A stretch of 5,471 nucleotides of DNA from NCBI GenBank assembly GCA_910585035.1, contig CAJUEF010000019.1, forward strand, positions 27,307-32,777, written 5' to 3'. A program made the translations under genes and the position numbers. This document shows positions 1 to 5,394 of the stretch, one piece after another; positions within the stretch are counted from its first letter, which is position 1; each line of letters starts with the position of its first letter. This DNA comes from an uncultured Christensenellaceae bacterium. Its GTDB lineage: Bacteria; Bacillota; Clostridia; Christensenellales; MGBC116941. Below the pieces are notes generated by a model. The model saw nothing but the letters and a program-made list of their open reading frames with translations, was not told the DNA's origin and ran no database searches.

Positions 1-224
1 TAGAGTCTGCAAGCGGAGACAGATTTGCAGTGAGTGATAATTCAGGAGAAATGGTTGCTGAAGACGGCTATCAGATAAAACAGGGGTATGCAGAAGGTTC
101 CAATGTTGAAATGGAAAAAGAAATTACAGCGCTTATAAGAGCCCAGAGAGCTTTGTCTTTAGCAGGTAAGGCACTTACTACAGCTGATAATATGGATGCG
201 CAAGCAAATCAGTTGAGACAGTAG
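1..224 (+). CDS. Flagellar rod/hook-basal-body protein, FlgF/FlgG family (C-terminal part, 5' end outside window)
   Basis: The reading frame is open from the window edge (first full codon at 3) to TAG at 222-224, giving 73 residues. A GTG at 30 is in frame, but the frame continues upstream with plausible coding sequence, so it is not the start. The fragment matches the C-terminal module shared by flagellar axial proteins: an 'IKQGYAEGSNVEMEKE' segment followed by the helix 'ALIRAQRALSLAGKAL', then 'ADNMDAQANQLRQ'. In the family, this QGYxExSNV and AQRA pattern ends the FlgG (distal rod), FlgF and FlgE proteins, and the helix packs with the N-terminal helix in the assembled rod or hook. The ending resembles clostridial FlgG most, but with only the C-terminus visible FlgF cannot be excluded. 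It lies 27 bases upstream of yvyF, which suggests the same transcript. Confidence 0.88.
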   Translation, partial: ESASGDRFAVSDNSGEMVAEDGYQIKQGYAEGSNVEMEKEITALIRAQRALSLAGKALTTADNMDAQANQLRQ

Positions 225-251
225 TTAATGAGTAAGGGGAGGACGATTTAA

Positions 252-659
252 ATGCCTGTAAATGTTAAAAAATGCAGAGAGTGCGGAAAGATATTTCAAT
301 ATTTTGGAAAAGATATATGCCCTGAATGTTTACAAAAATTAGACGATTGGTTTATGGAGATAAGGGATTATCTTGACGAGCATCCAAGCGCTAAGGTTTC
401 GGAACTGTCGCAAGAACTTGAAATAAAAGAAATGGTAATTATGGACTTTATAAGGCAGGGAAGAATAATGCTTAAAGAGGCTGTTATTACATGTAATAAT
501 TGCGGAAAGCCAATAAACGGCGGAGATATGTGTGATGAATGCAAAAGTAATATAGGCGGAAAGCTATCTGAAGCTATAGCGCTTAAAAAGAAGCTTGAAG
601 AGGAACGCAAGCAGGCTTTAAACGTTAGCCGTACAGGTGGAATGCACGTTAAAAGTTAA
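252..659 (+). CDS. yvyF: Flagellar operon protein YvyF (TIGR03826-type), double zinc-ribbon
   Basis: 135 residues. Two cysteine clusters are visible: C8/C11 with C23/C26, and C81/C84 with C94/C97. Each is a CxxC...CxxC arrangement typical of a zinc ribbon. Between them, residues about 42-75 look like a helix-turn-helix segment ('VSELSQELEIKEMVIMDFI' followed by RQGRI). The C-terminus (about 100-125) is a charged, probably coiled-coil helix rich in K and E. This matches the small Firmicute flagellar-operon protein YvyF, which lies just before flgM in Bacillus. Its molecular role is not well established; a regulatory role in flagellar gene expression is inference from the HTH-like middle and the position. 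The ATG at 252 is supported by AAGGGGAGG at 234-242. Confidence 0.88.
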   Translation: MPVNVKKCRECGKIFQYFGKDICPECLQKLDDWFMEIRDYLDEHPSAKVSELSQELEIKEMVIMDFIRQGRIMLKEAVITCNNCGKPINGGDMCDECKSNIGGKLSEAIALKKKLEEERKQALNVSRTGGMHVKS

Positions 660-704
660 TTTTTGTAAATAGTTACAGAATGTTTTCATAAGGAGGGAAT
701 TGCT

Positions 705-986
705 ATGTATAACGTATCATCAATAGGAAGGAAAACAATTAATCCATATAAAAGGATAGCAGCAACAGGCAAGGTAAATAATGTTAATCCTTTTTTTCAG
801 GAGGACAGTTTTTCTATTTCTGATGACGCTATGATTTTATCAGCTGCCCTCAATGAGGTTAAAGCAAGTCTTGGCAACGAAATGAATAAGCTGGACACAG
901 AAAAAATAAATGCCTTAAAGCAGCAGATACAATCAGGGAATTACAATATAAAAAGCAGCGATGTTGCAGCTAAACTGTTATCCTGA
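705..986 (+). CDS. flgM: Negative regulator of flagellin synthesis FlgM (anti-sigma-28 / anti-sigma-D)
   Basis: 93 residues, the usual FlgM size. The N-terminal half is polar and likely disordered. The C-terminal part carries the family signature: 'SISDDAMILSAALNEVK' (37-53) and 'EKINALKQQIQSGNYNIK' (66-83), then DVAAKLLS. In the family this half wraps around the flagellar sigma factor and blocks it. FlgM is secreted through the completed hook, which frees the sigma factor for late genes such as flagellin. The start at 705 has a strong RBS, AAGGAGGG at 690-697. The 45-base gap to yvyF is the longest between genes here, but it shows no recognisable sigma-D (TAAA...GCCGATAT) promoter. flgN follows after 18 bases. 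A second SD-like AGGAGGA at 799-805 lies inside the gene with no usable start after it. Confidence 0.93.
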   Translation: MYNVSSIGRKTINPYKRIAATGKVNNVNPFFQEDSFSISDDAMILSAALNEVKASLGNEMNKLDTEKINALKQQIQSGNYNIKSSDVAAKLLS

Positions 987-1004
987 TAAATTAGGTGGGT
1001 AGTA

Positions 1005-1499
1005 ATGTTTTTTGAAAATGTATTGACTAATTTAAATAACCAGATAAAATATTTTTCCAAGGTTTCTGAACTTTGCAATGAAGAAAAACAAAGTATTTTA
1101 GACGGTGATGCGGATGCGGTTTCAGCTATAGTGGAACAACTTAAACAGCTCTATTCTCAGGCAGTTAAAGAAGAAAATGCCAGAATAGAGCTTATAAAAA
1201 ACAGCAAAGAATTTTCGGGCAAAGAGGATGTTGCCTTAGATGATATTATAAATATCTGCACGGACGCAAAAATGAAGGAAAAAATTACAATAGCTAAGGA
1301 AAGACTTGTAGAAGCTATAAAACAGCAAAAGGAATTGAATGAGACTATAAGCCAGCTTTTAAAATCTAATTTAGATTATTGTGATTACATGATTACAGCT
1401 TTTTCCAGTGAAGTCACTCCAAACAACTTTTATTCCAGTGACGGCAGTGAGGTTGGCAGCGGAAGATCTGCAATCAGAATAATTGATAGCGAGGTGTAG
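1005..1499 (+). CDS. flgN: Flagellar export chaperone FlgN
   Basis: 164 residues, almost wholly alpha-helical in appearance with long K/E/Q-rich amphipathic stretches (about 5-70 and 85-130), as expected for FlgN. The C-terminal pattern 'NLDYCDYMI' (122-130) followed by 'PNNFYSSDG' (139-147) is typical of Firmicute FlgN (YvyG in Bacillus), where this region is close to the client-binding end. FlgN is a cytoplasmic chaperone that brings FlgK and FlgL to the flagellar type III export gate; both clients are the next two genes, which strongly supports the call. ATG at 1005 is preceded by AGGTGGG (993-999). Only 3 bases separate its stop from flgK, and the flgK ribosome binding site lies within the last codons of flgN. 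Confidence 0.9.
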   Translation: MFFENVLTNLNNQIKYFSKVSELCNEEKQSILDGDADAVSAIVEQLKQLYSQAVKEENARIELIKNSKEFSGKEDVALDDIINICTDAKMKEKITIAKERLVEAIKQQKELNETISQLLKSNLDYCDYMITAFSSEVTPNNFYSSDGSEVGSGRSAIRIIDSEV

Positions 1500-1502
1500 A
1501 AA

Positions 1503-3056
1503 ATGAGATCAACTTTTTACGGATTTGAAATTGCAAAATCAGGATTATTTGCTTCACAGCAAAATCTTAATATTACAGGTCATAATATTTCTAATGTTAA
1601 TACAGTGGGATTCACAAGACAGCGTCTTAATGTGGAATCCATACCGGCTCCTTTTTATATGGGAACTATTGCATATACAGATAAATCTGCTTCAGGTCAA
1701 GGCGTTAGAATGATGTATGTTGACCAGATAAGGGACCCGTTTTTGGATAAACAATTTAGGCAGGAAAATACCATGTCTAAATATTGGGAAGCTCAGGAAT
1801 ACGAATTTTCTATGATTGAGTCTTTATTTAACTTTGAAATATCAGATGAAAATACAGGAATATCAAACGTGTTTGCTGAGTTTTATTCAGCGCTTCATAA
1901 ATTAGCTGAAAATCCTTCTGACCCTGAGGTTAGACAGGCGGTTCTTGGAAGCGCAAGAAACCTTGTTTCTACAATGAATCAAAATGCAGAACAAATCAAT
2001 GCCCAGTATAACGATATAAATGGTGAGATAAAGGCAACTGTGACACAGATAAACGCTATTACCAGGTCTATTGCAGAGCTTAATAACCAGATATTCAGTT
2101 ATGAAATGTCCGGAGCACAGGCAAACGACCTTAGAGACAGACGTAATTTGCTTTTAGATGAGCTTGCAGGATATATACCTATTCATTATGAAGAGACGCC
2201 GGACAAATATTTAATAGTACGCTTTGGTGATAAAAACGGCGAGCAATTAGTTAATCATGCCAAAAGTAATGATTTGGCTCTTGTTGAAAATAAAGACCAT
2301 GCTTTTATGGGTCCTGATCAAAACGGTAATATTCCGCAGGTATATCAGCTTTATTGGGCTAAGGATGTAGATCCGGCTACAGGTGATTTGTTAAATCCTG
2401 CAACACCGGCTATTGATATAACCGAAGGGGCCTTGGGAGCGTATTTTAAAATGCGTGACGGAGACAGCGAAGATAACATTGGACTGCCTTATGTTATGAC
2501 ACTTCTTGATGAGCTTTGTCAAAAGGTTACAACAGAGTTTAATGAAGTGCATGAGCAAGGTTGGGGACTGCCTAGCGGTGGTAACCCATCTACTACAGGA
2601 AATAAATTTTTTAAAGACGATGTTCCTGTTACTGCATTTAATTTTGCACTGGATCCTGATATAACGTCAGACAGGATTGCTGCATCTAGCGTTGAGGTAG
2701 TTAACGATGCTGATAATGAGCAGAGAAACAACAACGTTAACGCTTTGGCCATTGTTGAATTGCTGAATAAAACAAATTCATCGGGAAATCCGGATAACTT
2801 TGACAGCGTGTATAAGGACATTCTGGTAGCGGTTGGTCTTGAAATGTCACACATTAACAGAATGAATACAAATCAGGCAGTTGTGCTTGCGAATATTGAT
2901 AACAACAGAAGATCTGTTTCCGGCGTATCAATTGACGAAGAAATAACAAATATTATAAAATTCGGTCACTCATATAATGCTGCTTCAAGGGTTATTACCG
3001 CTATTGATGAACAGCTGGAAACTGTAATAACTAAAATGGGCATTGTAGGCAGATAG
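1503..3056 (+). CDS. flgK: Flagellar hook-associated protein 1 FlgK
   Basis: 517 residues, close to the usual length for Gram-positive FlgK. The N-terminus has the axial-protein rod signature 'SGLFASQQNLNITGHNISN' (13-31) followed by NTVGFTRQR (33-41). The C-terminus (473-517) has SGVSIDEEITNII and 'SYNAASRVITAIDEQLETVI', the classic FlgK/FlgE terminal helix. These two termini form the coiled-coil core (D0/D1) of the junction. The middle (about 200-440) is the variable surface-exposed part, where the 'GQLV/GDKNGEQLV' style beta region and the 'ALGAYFKMRD' helix are recognisable FlgK features. FlgK is the first of the two junction proteins between hook and filament and is secreted with help from FlgN. 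ATG at 1503 is supported by GAGGTG at 1491-1496, inside the end of flgN, suggesting translational coupling. No frameshift is seen. Confidence 0.97.
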   Translation: MRSTFYGFEIAKSGLFASQQNLNITGHNISNVNTVGFTRQRLNVESIPAPFYMGTIAYTDKSASGQGVRMMYVDQIRDPFLDKQFRQENTMSKYWEAQEYEFSMIESLFNFEISDENTGISNVFAEFYSALHKLAENPSDPEVRQAVLGSARNLVSTMNQNAEQINAQYNDINGEIKATVTQINAITRSIAELNNQIFSYEMSGAQANDLRDRRNLLLDELAGYIPIHYEETPDKYLIVRFGDKNGEQLVNHAKSNDLALVENKDHAFMGPDQNGNIPQVYQLYWAKDVDPATGDLLNPATPAIDITEGALGAYFKMRDGDSEDNIGLPYVMTLLDELCQKVTTEFNEVHEQGWGLPSGGNPSTTGNKFFKDDVPVTAFNFALDPDITSDRIAASSVEVVNDADNEQRNNNVNALAIVELLNKTNSSGNPDNFDSVYKDILVAVGLEMSHINRMNTNQAVVLANIDNNRRSVSGVSIDEEITNIIKFGHSYNAASRVITAIDEQLETVITKMGIVGR

Positions 3057-3068
3057 GGGGTTAATTAG

Positions 3069-4010
3069 ATGAGAATTACAAATTCTATGTTGGTGAGTAA
3101 CTTTTTAACTGATATGGGCAAGAATATGGATAAGATGAATACTAATTATACACAGCTTGTATCAGGCAAAAAAATGGTAAGAATATCTGATGATCCTGTT
3201 AGATTGGTATCTGCCATGAACGCAAGAAAAATGATTAATACCTATGAGCAGTATGAGGAGAACCTTAATGCTGCAAGGAACTGGAATGATCAGGCTGAAA
3301 CAGCTCTTACTGACATAAATAATACTTTGCAAACCATATATGAACAAGTTGTTTTTGCTTCCTCTGAGGTTAACCAAGATGTTGAAAAAGCTGCGGTTGC
3401 AAAGGCAATTGAGGAATACAGAGACCATATTCAGCAGAATATGAATGCAAGTATTAACTTTAAATATTTATTTGCGGGATATAATGCAACAAAAGTTCCT
3501 TTTGAGAGGGATGCTAACGGTAATATGACATACAACGGCATTGATCTTAACGCTGCAAACTTGAACGACCCGGCTGTTCAGGATGAACTTGCACAGCATT
3601 TCCAGCTAGAGGTAGGCGTTGCTATGAAAATGGACGTTACTTTTACAGGAATTGACGTTGTTGGGGTTGGCGAAGATAATATGTTTAAAATGCTTGATGA
3701 TCTTGTTGCAGATTTATATGCAAATAAGGGCAATGACGTTTTAGGCGAATATCTTACTAAGATTGAGGACAGACGTACCAGCATTATGGAAAAGGTAGTT
3801 ACTATCGGTTCCAGGACTAATAAGCTTGATATGCTGGAGAACAGATATTCTCAGGATATTATAAATTATGACGCCATAAGGGGCAATATTGAAGATATAG
3901 ATGATGCGGAAGCAATTATGAATTTTAAATTCCAAGAGGCTGTTTACAACAGAGCTCTTGCTGCAGGCGCAAAAATTATTATGCCTACTCTTATGGATTA
4001 TGTAAGGTAA
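3069..4010 (+). CDS. flgL: Flagellar hook-associated protein 3 FlgL
   Basis: 313 residues, a normal FlgL length. The flagellin-like N-terminus begins MRITNSMLVSNFL and contains the family hallmark 'SGKKMVRISDDP' (32-43). It is followed by helices up to about residue 110 ('YEENLNAARNWNDQAETAL'). The C-terminal helix ends 'NFKFQEAVYNRALAAGAKI' and MPTLMDYVR (285-313), as in flagellin and FlgL. These termini form the polymerisation core, while the central part is the surface domain. FlgL sits between FlgK and the first flagellin subunits and is a FlgN client. The start at 3069 is 12 bases after flgK; its RBS AGGGGG (3055-3060) overlaps the flgK stop TAG (3054-3056), so the two genes are probably coupled. 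Confidence 0.96.
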   Translation: MRITNSMLVSNFLTDMGKNMDKMNTNYTQLVSGKKMVRISDDPVRLVSAMNARKMINTYEQYEENLNAARNWNDQAETALTDINNTLQTIYEQVVFASSEVNQDVEKAAVAKAIEEYRDHIQQNMNASINFKYLFAGYNATKVPFERDANGNMTYNGIDLNAANLNDPAVQDELAQHFQLEVGVAMKMDVTFTGIDVVGVGEDNMFKMLDDLVADLYANKGNDVLGEYLTKIEDRRTSIMEKVVTIGSRTNKLDMLENRYSQDIINYDAIRGNIEDIDDAEAIMNFKFQEAVYNRALAAGAKIIMPTLMDYVR

Positions 4011-4022
4011 TATTGTAGTCTT

Positions 4023-4042
4023 TTATTAAAGAGGGTTAATGA
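4023..4042 (+). promoter_or_regulatory. yviE ribosome binding site within a small inverted repeat
   Basis: TTATTAA (4023-4029) can pair with TTAATGA (4036-4042), seven pairs with one U-G wobble. The six-base loop AGAGGG (4030-4035) holds the yviE Shine-Dalgarno. The stem is AU-only apart from the wobble, so it would be weak, and chance is possible in AT-rich sequence. The loop lacks a GGA core, so it is not a CsrA site by the usual rule. Confidence 0.35.
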
Positions 4043-4043
4043 T

Positions 4044-4610
4044 ATGAACGACTATAGAATGGAGATAAATACAACAAATTCACAACTGAATATTTCTAAT
4101 CATATACGCAGGTTCACTATTAAGCGTACTTCGCCACAGATGAAAATAACCAGAAAAACGCCTAAATTTAAGGTGGACTGGGATAAAGTAAGGGCTGAGA
4201 GCGGTCTTAAAAATCCTAAGTATTTTATGCAGGATACAAGACAAAGAGCTTATAGCAAGATAATGAATAGTATTAAGAGAATGTCTCAGGAGGGTGATAT
4301 GATGATGGATATCACAAAAGACGCTCCTGGTATGGTTCCTTATATTGCTGCGGAAAATATGCGTTCAGCATTACCTGAGGTTAATATTGCAAGTATTCCA
4401 GAAAGCCTCCCTGATGTTACTTGGGATGAAGGCGCTTTTGAAATTACATGGACAAAGGGCAGCATGGAAATAATATGGGATGAGGATTATGAACCTGACA
4501 TAAGTTTTACACCACATTCTGTGGAAATAAAAATAAGAAACTTTAAAAAAATTCGTATGAATGATAAAGGAAATAAACTAGAGGGACGAAAGATAGACAG
4601 GAAAATTTAG
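4044..4610 (+). CDS. yviE: YviE-type flagellar operon protein (DUF6470 family), function unknown
   Basis: 188 residues, no signal peptide or membrane segment. The call rests on position between flgL and fliW and on family features: short beta-strand-like repeats at both ends and the central 'RMSQEGDMMMDI' motif (79-90), which resembles the QEGD-M-I segment of Bacillus YviE. The N-terminal array has hydrophobic-x-I/V units starting at residues 6, 15, 24, 33 and 42, exactly nine apart (MEI, LNI, FTI, MKI, FKV). The middle (about 47-106) looks helical. The C-terminal array has units at about 113, 123, 132, 141, 151 and 160 (VNI, PDV, FEI, MEI, PDI, VEI), with aromatic residues W127, W136, W145 and F155. 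The tail (163-188) is strongly basic. Biochemical role is unknown; location suggests a flagellar assembly or regulation role. The start has GAGGG at 4031-4035. Confidence 0.85.
   Translation: MNDYRMEINTTNSQLNISNHIRRFTIKRTSPQMKITRKTPKFKVDWDKVRAESGLKNPKYFMQDTRQRAYSKIMNSIKRMSQEGDMMMDITKDAPGMVPYIAAENMRSALPEVNIASIPESLPDVTWDEGAFEITWTKGSMEIIWDEDYEPDISFTPHSVEIKIRNFKKIRMNDKGNKLEGRKIDRKI
4288..4307 (+). promoter_or_regulatory. Possible internal translation start within yviE
   Basis: AGGAGGG (4288-4294) stands 4, 7 and 10 bases before three consecutive in-frame ATG codons (4299, 4302, 4305; residues M86-M88). Spacing and strength match those of true starts in this operon. Initiation here would give a protein of 101-103 residues holding only the C-terminal repeat array. 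The SD-like bases also encode the QEG of a motif that seems conserved in YviE proteins, so the match may simply be forced by the protein. Confidence 0.3.
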
Positions 4611-4620
4611 GAGGAATTTT
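4602..4620 (+). promoter_or_regulatory. fliW ribosome binding site in the loop of a perfect 6-bp inverted repeat
   Basis: AAAATT (4602-4607) and AATTTT (4615-4620) flank the seven-base loop TAGGAGG (4608-4614). The loop contains both the yviE stop codon TAG and the fliW Shine-Dalgarno AGGAGG, which includes a GGA. Presentation of GGA in an apical loop is the typical form of a CsrA target, but the stem is AU-only and weak. Function as a ribosome binding site is secure; regulation by structure or CsrA is inference. Confidence 0.5.
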
Positions 4621-4621
4621 A

Positions 4622-5110
4622 ATGGATTTAAACACGGTTAGATTTGGTCAAATTCAAATAGACGACGAAAGTATTTTGACCTTTGACAACGGTATTTACG
4701 GATTTGAAGATTTAAAGAAATTTGCAATCATTAACTGCACGGAAACTGAGCCGATTTTTTGGCTTCAATCTGTAGAGGATGGGGATGTTTCCCTTCCAAT
4801 TATTGATCCGTTTATTATTAAAGAAGATTATGTTATAGATGTTGACGATAAAGAACTAATGAGTATTGGCACAGAAAAGGAAGAGGACATAATCGTTTAT
4901 AATGTTGTTGTGCTGCCGGAAGATATAACTAAAATAACAATTAACTTAGTTGCTCCTATTATTATTAACATTAGCAATAACAAGGCTAAACAGGTTATTT
5001 TAGGGTTAGAACAGGATACGTCTGTTAAATATCCTGCTTTTACGCCTCTTATGAATTATTACAAGGAGGTAGAGAAGGGTGCTGGTACTAACAAGGAAAA
5101 TAGGAAGTAA
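4622..5110 (+). CDS. fliW: Flagellar assembly factor FliW (CsrA antagonist)
   Basis: 162 residues, slightly longer than the roughly 145-150 usual for the family because of a polar tail. Family landmarks are visible in order: 'ILTFDNGIYGFEDLKKFAI' (18-36), PIFWLQS (44-50), LPIIDPF (58-64), ED-Y around 68-70, and NLVAPIIIN (108-116) followed by KAKQVIL (121-127). The common GIPGF reads GIYGF here (Y26). In Bacillus and Campylobacter, FliW binds either flagellin or CsrA. When flagellin is exported, freed FliW binds CsrA and releases flagellin mRNA from repression. The last ten codons, beyond the conserved core, overlap csrA in another frame. Start ATG 4622 is supported by AGGAGG at 4609-4614, overlapping the yviE stop. 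Confidence 0.95.
   Translation: MDLNTVRFGQIQIDDESILTFDNGIYGFEDLKKFAIINCTETEPIFWLQSVEDGDVSLPIIDPFIIKEDYVIDVDDKELMSIGTEKEEDIIVYNVVVLPEDITKITINLVAPIIINISNNKAKQVILGLEQDTSVKYPAFTPLMNYYKEVEKGAGTNKENRK
5059..5072 (+). promoter_or_regulatory. csrA ribosome binding site overlapping a near-consensus CsrA binding site
   Basis: The 12 bases TTACAAGGAGGT (5059-5070) agree at 10 positions with the SELEX-derived CsrA consensus RUACARGGAUGU. The mismatches are the first base and G in place of U after GGA. They can fold with AC (5061-5062) paired to GU (5069-5070), extended by U5060-A5071 and U5059-G5072, leaving hexaloop AAGGAG with GGA exposed, as in high-affinity CsrA ligands. The same bases are the csrA Shine-Dalgarno, 9 bases before GTG 5079, and lie inside fliW. 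Autorepression of csrA by CsrA is therefore plausible but inferred. Confidence 0.6.
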
Positions 5111-5315
5111 CATTCTTATTGGTGATGATATAAAAATTTCTCTTATCAGTGTTGACGGTGACAAAGCGCGTATAGGAATTGAAGCGCCAAAGGATATACG
5201 AATTCTTAGAGAAGAGAGTATAACCGGTACAATTAACGAAAATAAGCGTGCCGCAAGCGAAGTTATGGATTTAAAAGAGCTTTTCAGCAATTATGATAAG
5301 GATTCTAAAAAATAA
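5079..5315 (+). CDS. csrA: Carbon storage regulator CsrA (RNA-binding translational repressor)
   Basis: 78 residues. The core MLVLTRKIGSNILIGDDIKI and the 'RIGIEAPKDIRILREE' segment (31-46) are unmistakable CsrA. The RNA-binding residues L4 and R6 in the first strand and R44 in LREE are all present. The C-terminal helix and tail (47-78) are longer than in E. coli CsrA (61 residues) and similar to Bacillus CsrA (about 74), the type that binds FliW. The start is GTG at 5079, chosen because it gives the exact canonical N-terminus and lies 9 bases after AAGGAGG (5063-5069). The gene overlaps fliW by 32 bases, so the partners are co-expressed and probably translationally coupled. CsrA blocks translation by binding GGA motifs near ribosome binding sites, in this context most likely of the flagellin mRNA; the flagellin gene is not in the window. 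Confidence 0.97.
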   Translation: MLVLTRKIGSNILIGDDIKISLISVDGDKARIGIEAPKDIRILREESITGTINENKRAASEVMDLKELFSNYDKDSKK

Positions 5316-5321
5316 ATTATT

Positions 5322-5357
5322 AACCTAAAGCCGAAAGTTTATGGCTTTAGGTTTTTT
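5322..5357 (+). terminator. Intrinsic terminator after csrA
   Basis: The arms AACCTAAAGCC (5322-5332) and GGCTTTAGGTT (5343-5353) form a perfect 11-bp stem with a 10-base loop. The six-T run 5352-5357 follows, two of whose bases form the stem base, and further T-rich sequence runs to 5367. It begins 7 bases after the csrA stop, so it ends the flagellar transcript. On the opposite strand the stem is also followed by T-rich sequence, so it might act in both directions. Confidence 0.9.
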
Positions 5358-5364
5358 AATATTT

Positions 5365-5394
5365 TTTACCTTTCTTTAAGAAAAGAAAGGTAAA
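5365..5394. repeat. Perfect 13-bp inverted repeat, hairpin of unknown role
   Basis: TTTACCTTTCTTT (5365-5377) pairs perfectly with AAAGAAAGGTAAA (5382-5394) around a four-base loop AAGA. Neither strand has a T run after the stem (plus strand continues AGCCAAAG; minus strand continues with A-rich sequence), so it is not a standard terminator. Its form, followed by CCAAAGAAACTT, resembles intergenic dispersed repeats I have the impression of seeing in Clostridia, but no second copy exists in this window. The rest of the gene-free tail (5395-5471) shows no coding start and no recognisable promoter. Confidence 0.6.

Noticed and set aside
30..224. GTG at 30 as the start of a 64-residue independent protein.
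   Set aside because: The frame stays open to the window edge and the product is the known C-terminal module of a larger axial protein; no ribosome binding site precedes the GTG.
660..704. Possible promoter in the yvyF-flgM gap (TTGTAA at 663-668 and TCATAA at 686-691).
   Set aside because: Both boxes are poor matches to sigma-A, the start site would fall in or past the flgM ribosome binding site, and no TAAA...GCCGATAT sigma-D pattern is present.
799..805. Internal Shine-Dalgarno AGGAGGA inside flgM.
   Set aside because: No ATG, GTG or TTG in any frame at suitable spacing; the next in-frame ATG is at 831, about 26 bases away.
2519..2854. Minus-strand open frame of 111 codons opposite flgK.
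   Set aside because: It lies wholly within a well-supported gene, has no recognisable product, and its composition reflects the complement of flgK.
4819..4851. TAAA plus GACGATAA inside fliW as a sigma-D promoter for csrA.
   Set aside because: The 21-base spacer is too long and the -10 match is partial.
5006..5290. Minus-strand open frame of 94 codons opposite fliW-csrA.
   Set aside because: It is the reverse of two conserved genes, with low-complexity serine/leucine/isoleucine content and no family resemblance.
5313..5337. TAAA...GCCGAAAG as a sigma-D promoter for a downstream flagellin gene.
   Set aside because: The spacer is 13 bases, the -10 differs from GCCGATAT, and the bases are explained by the terminator stem.
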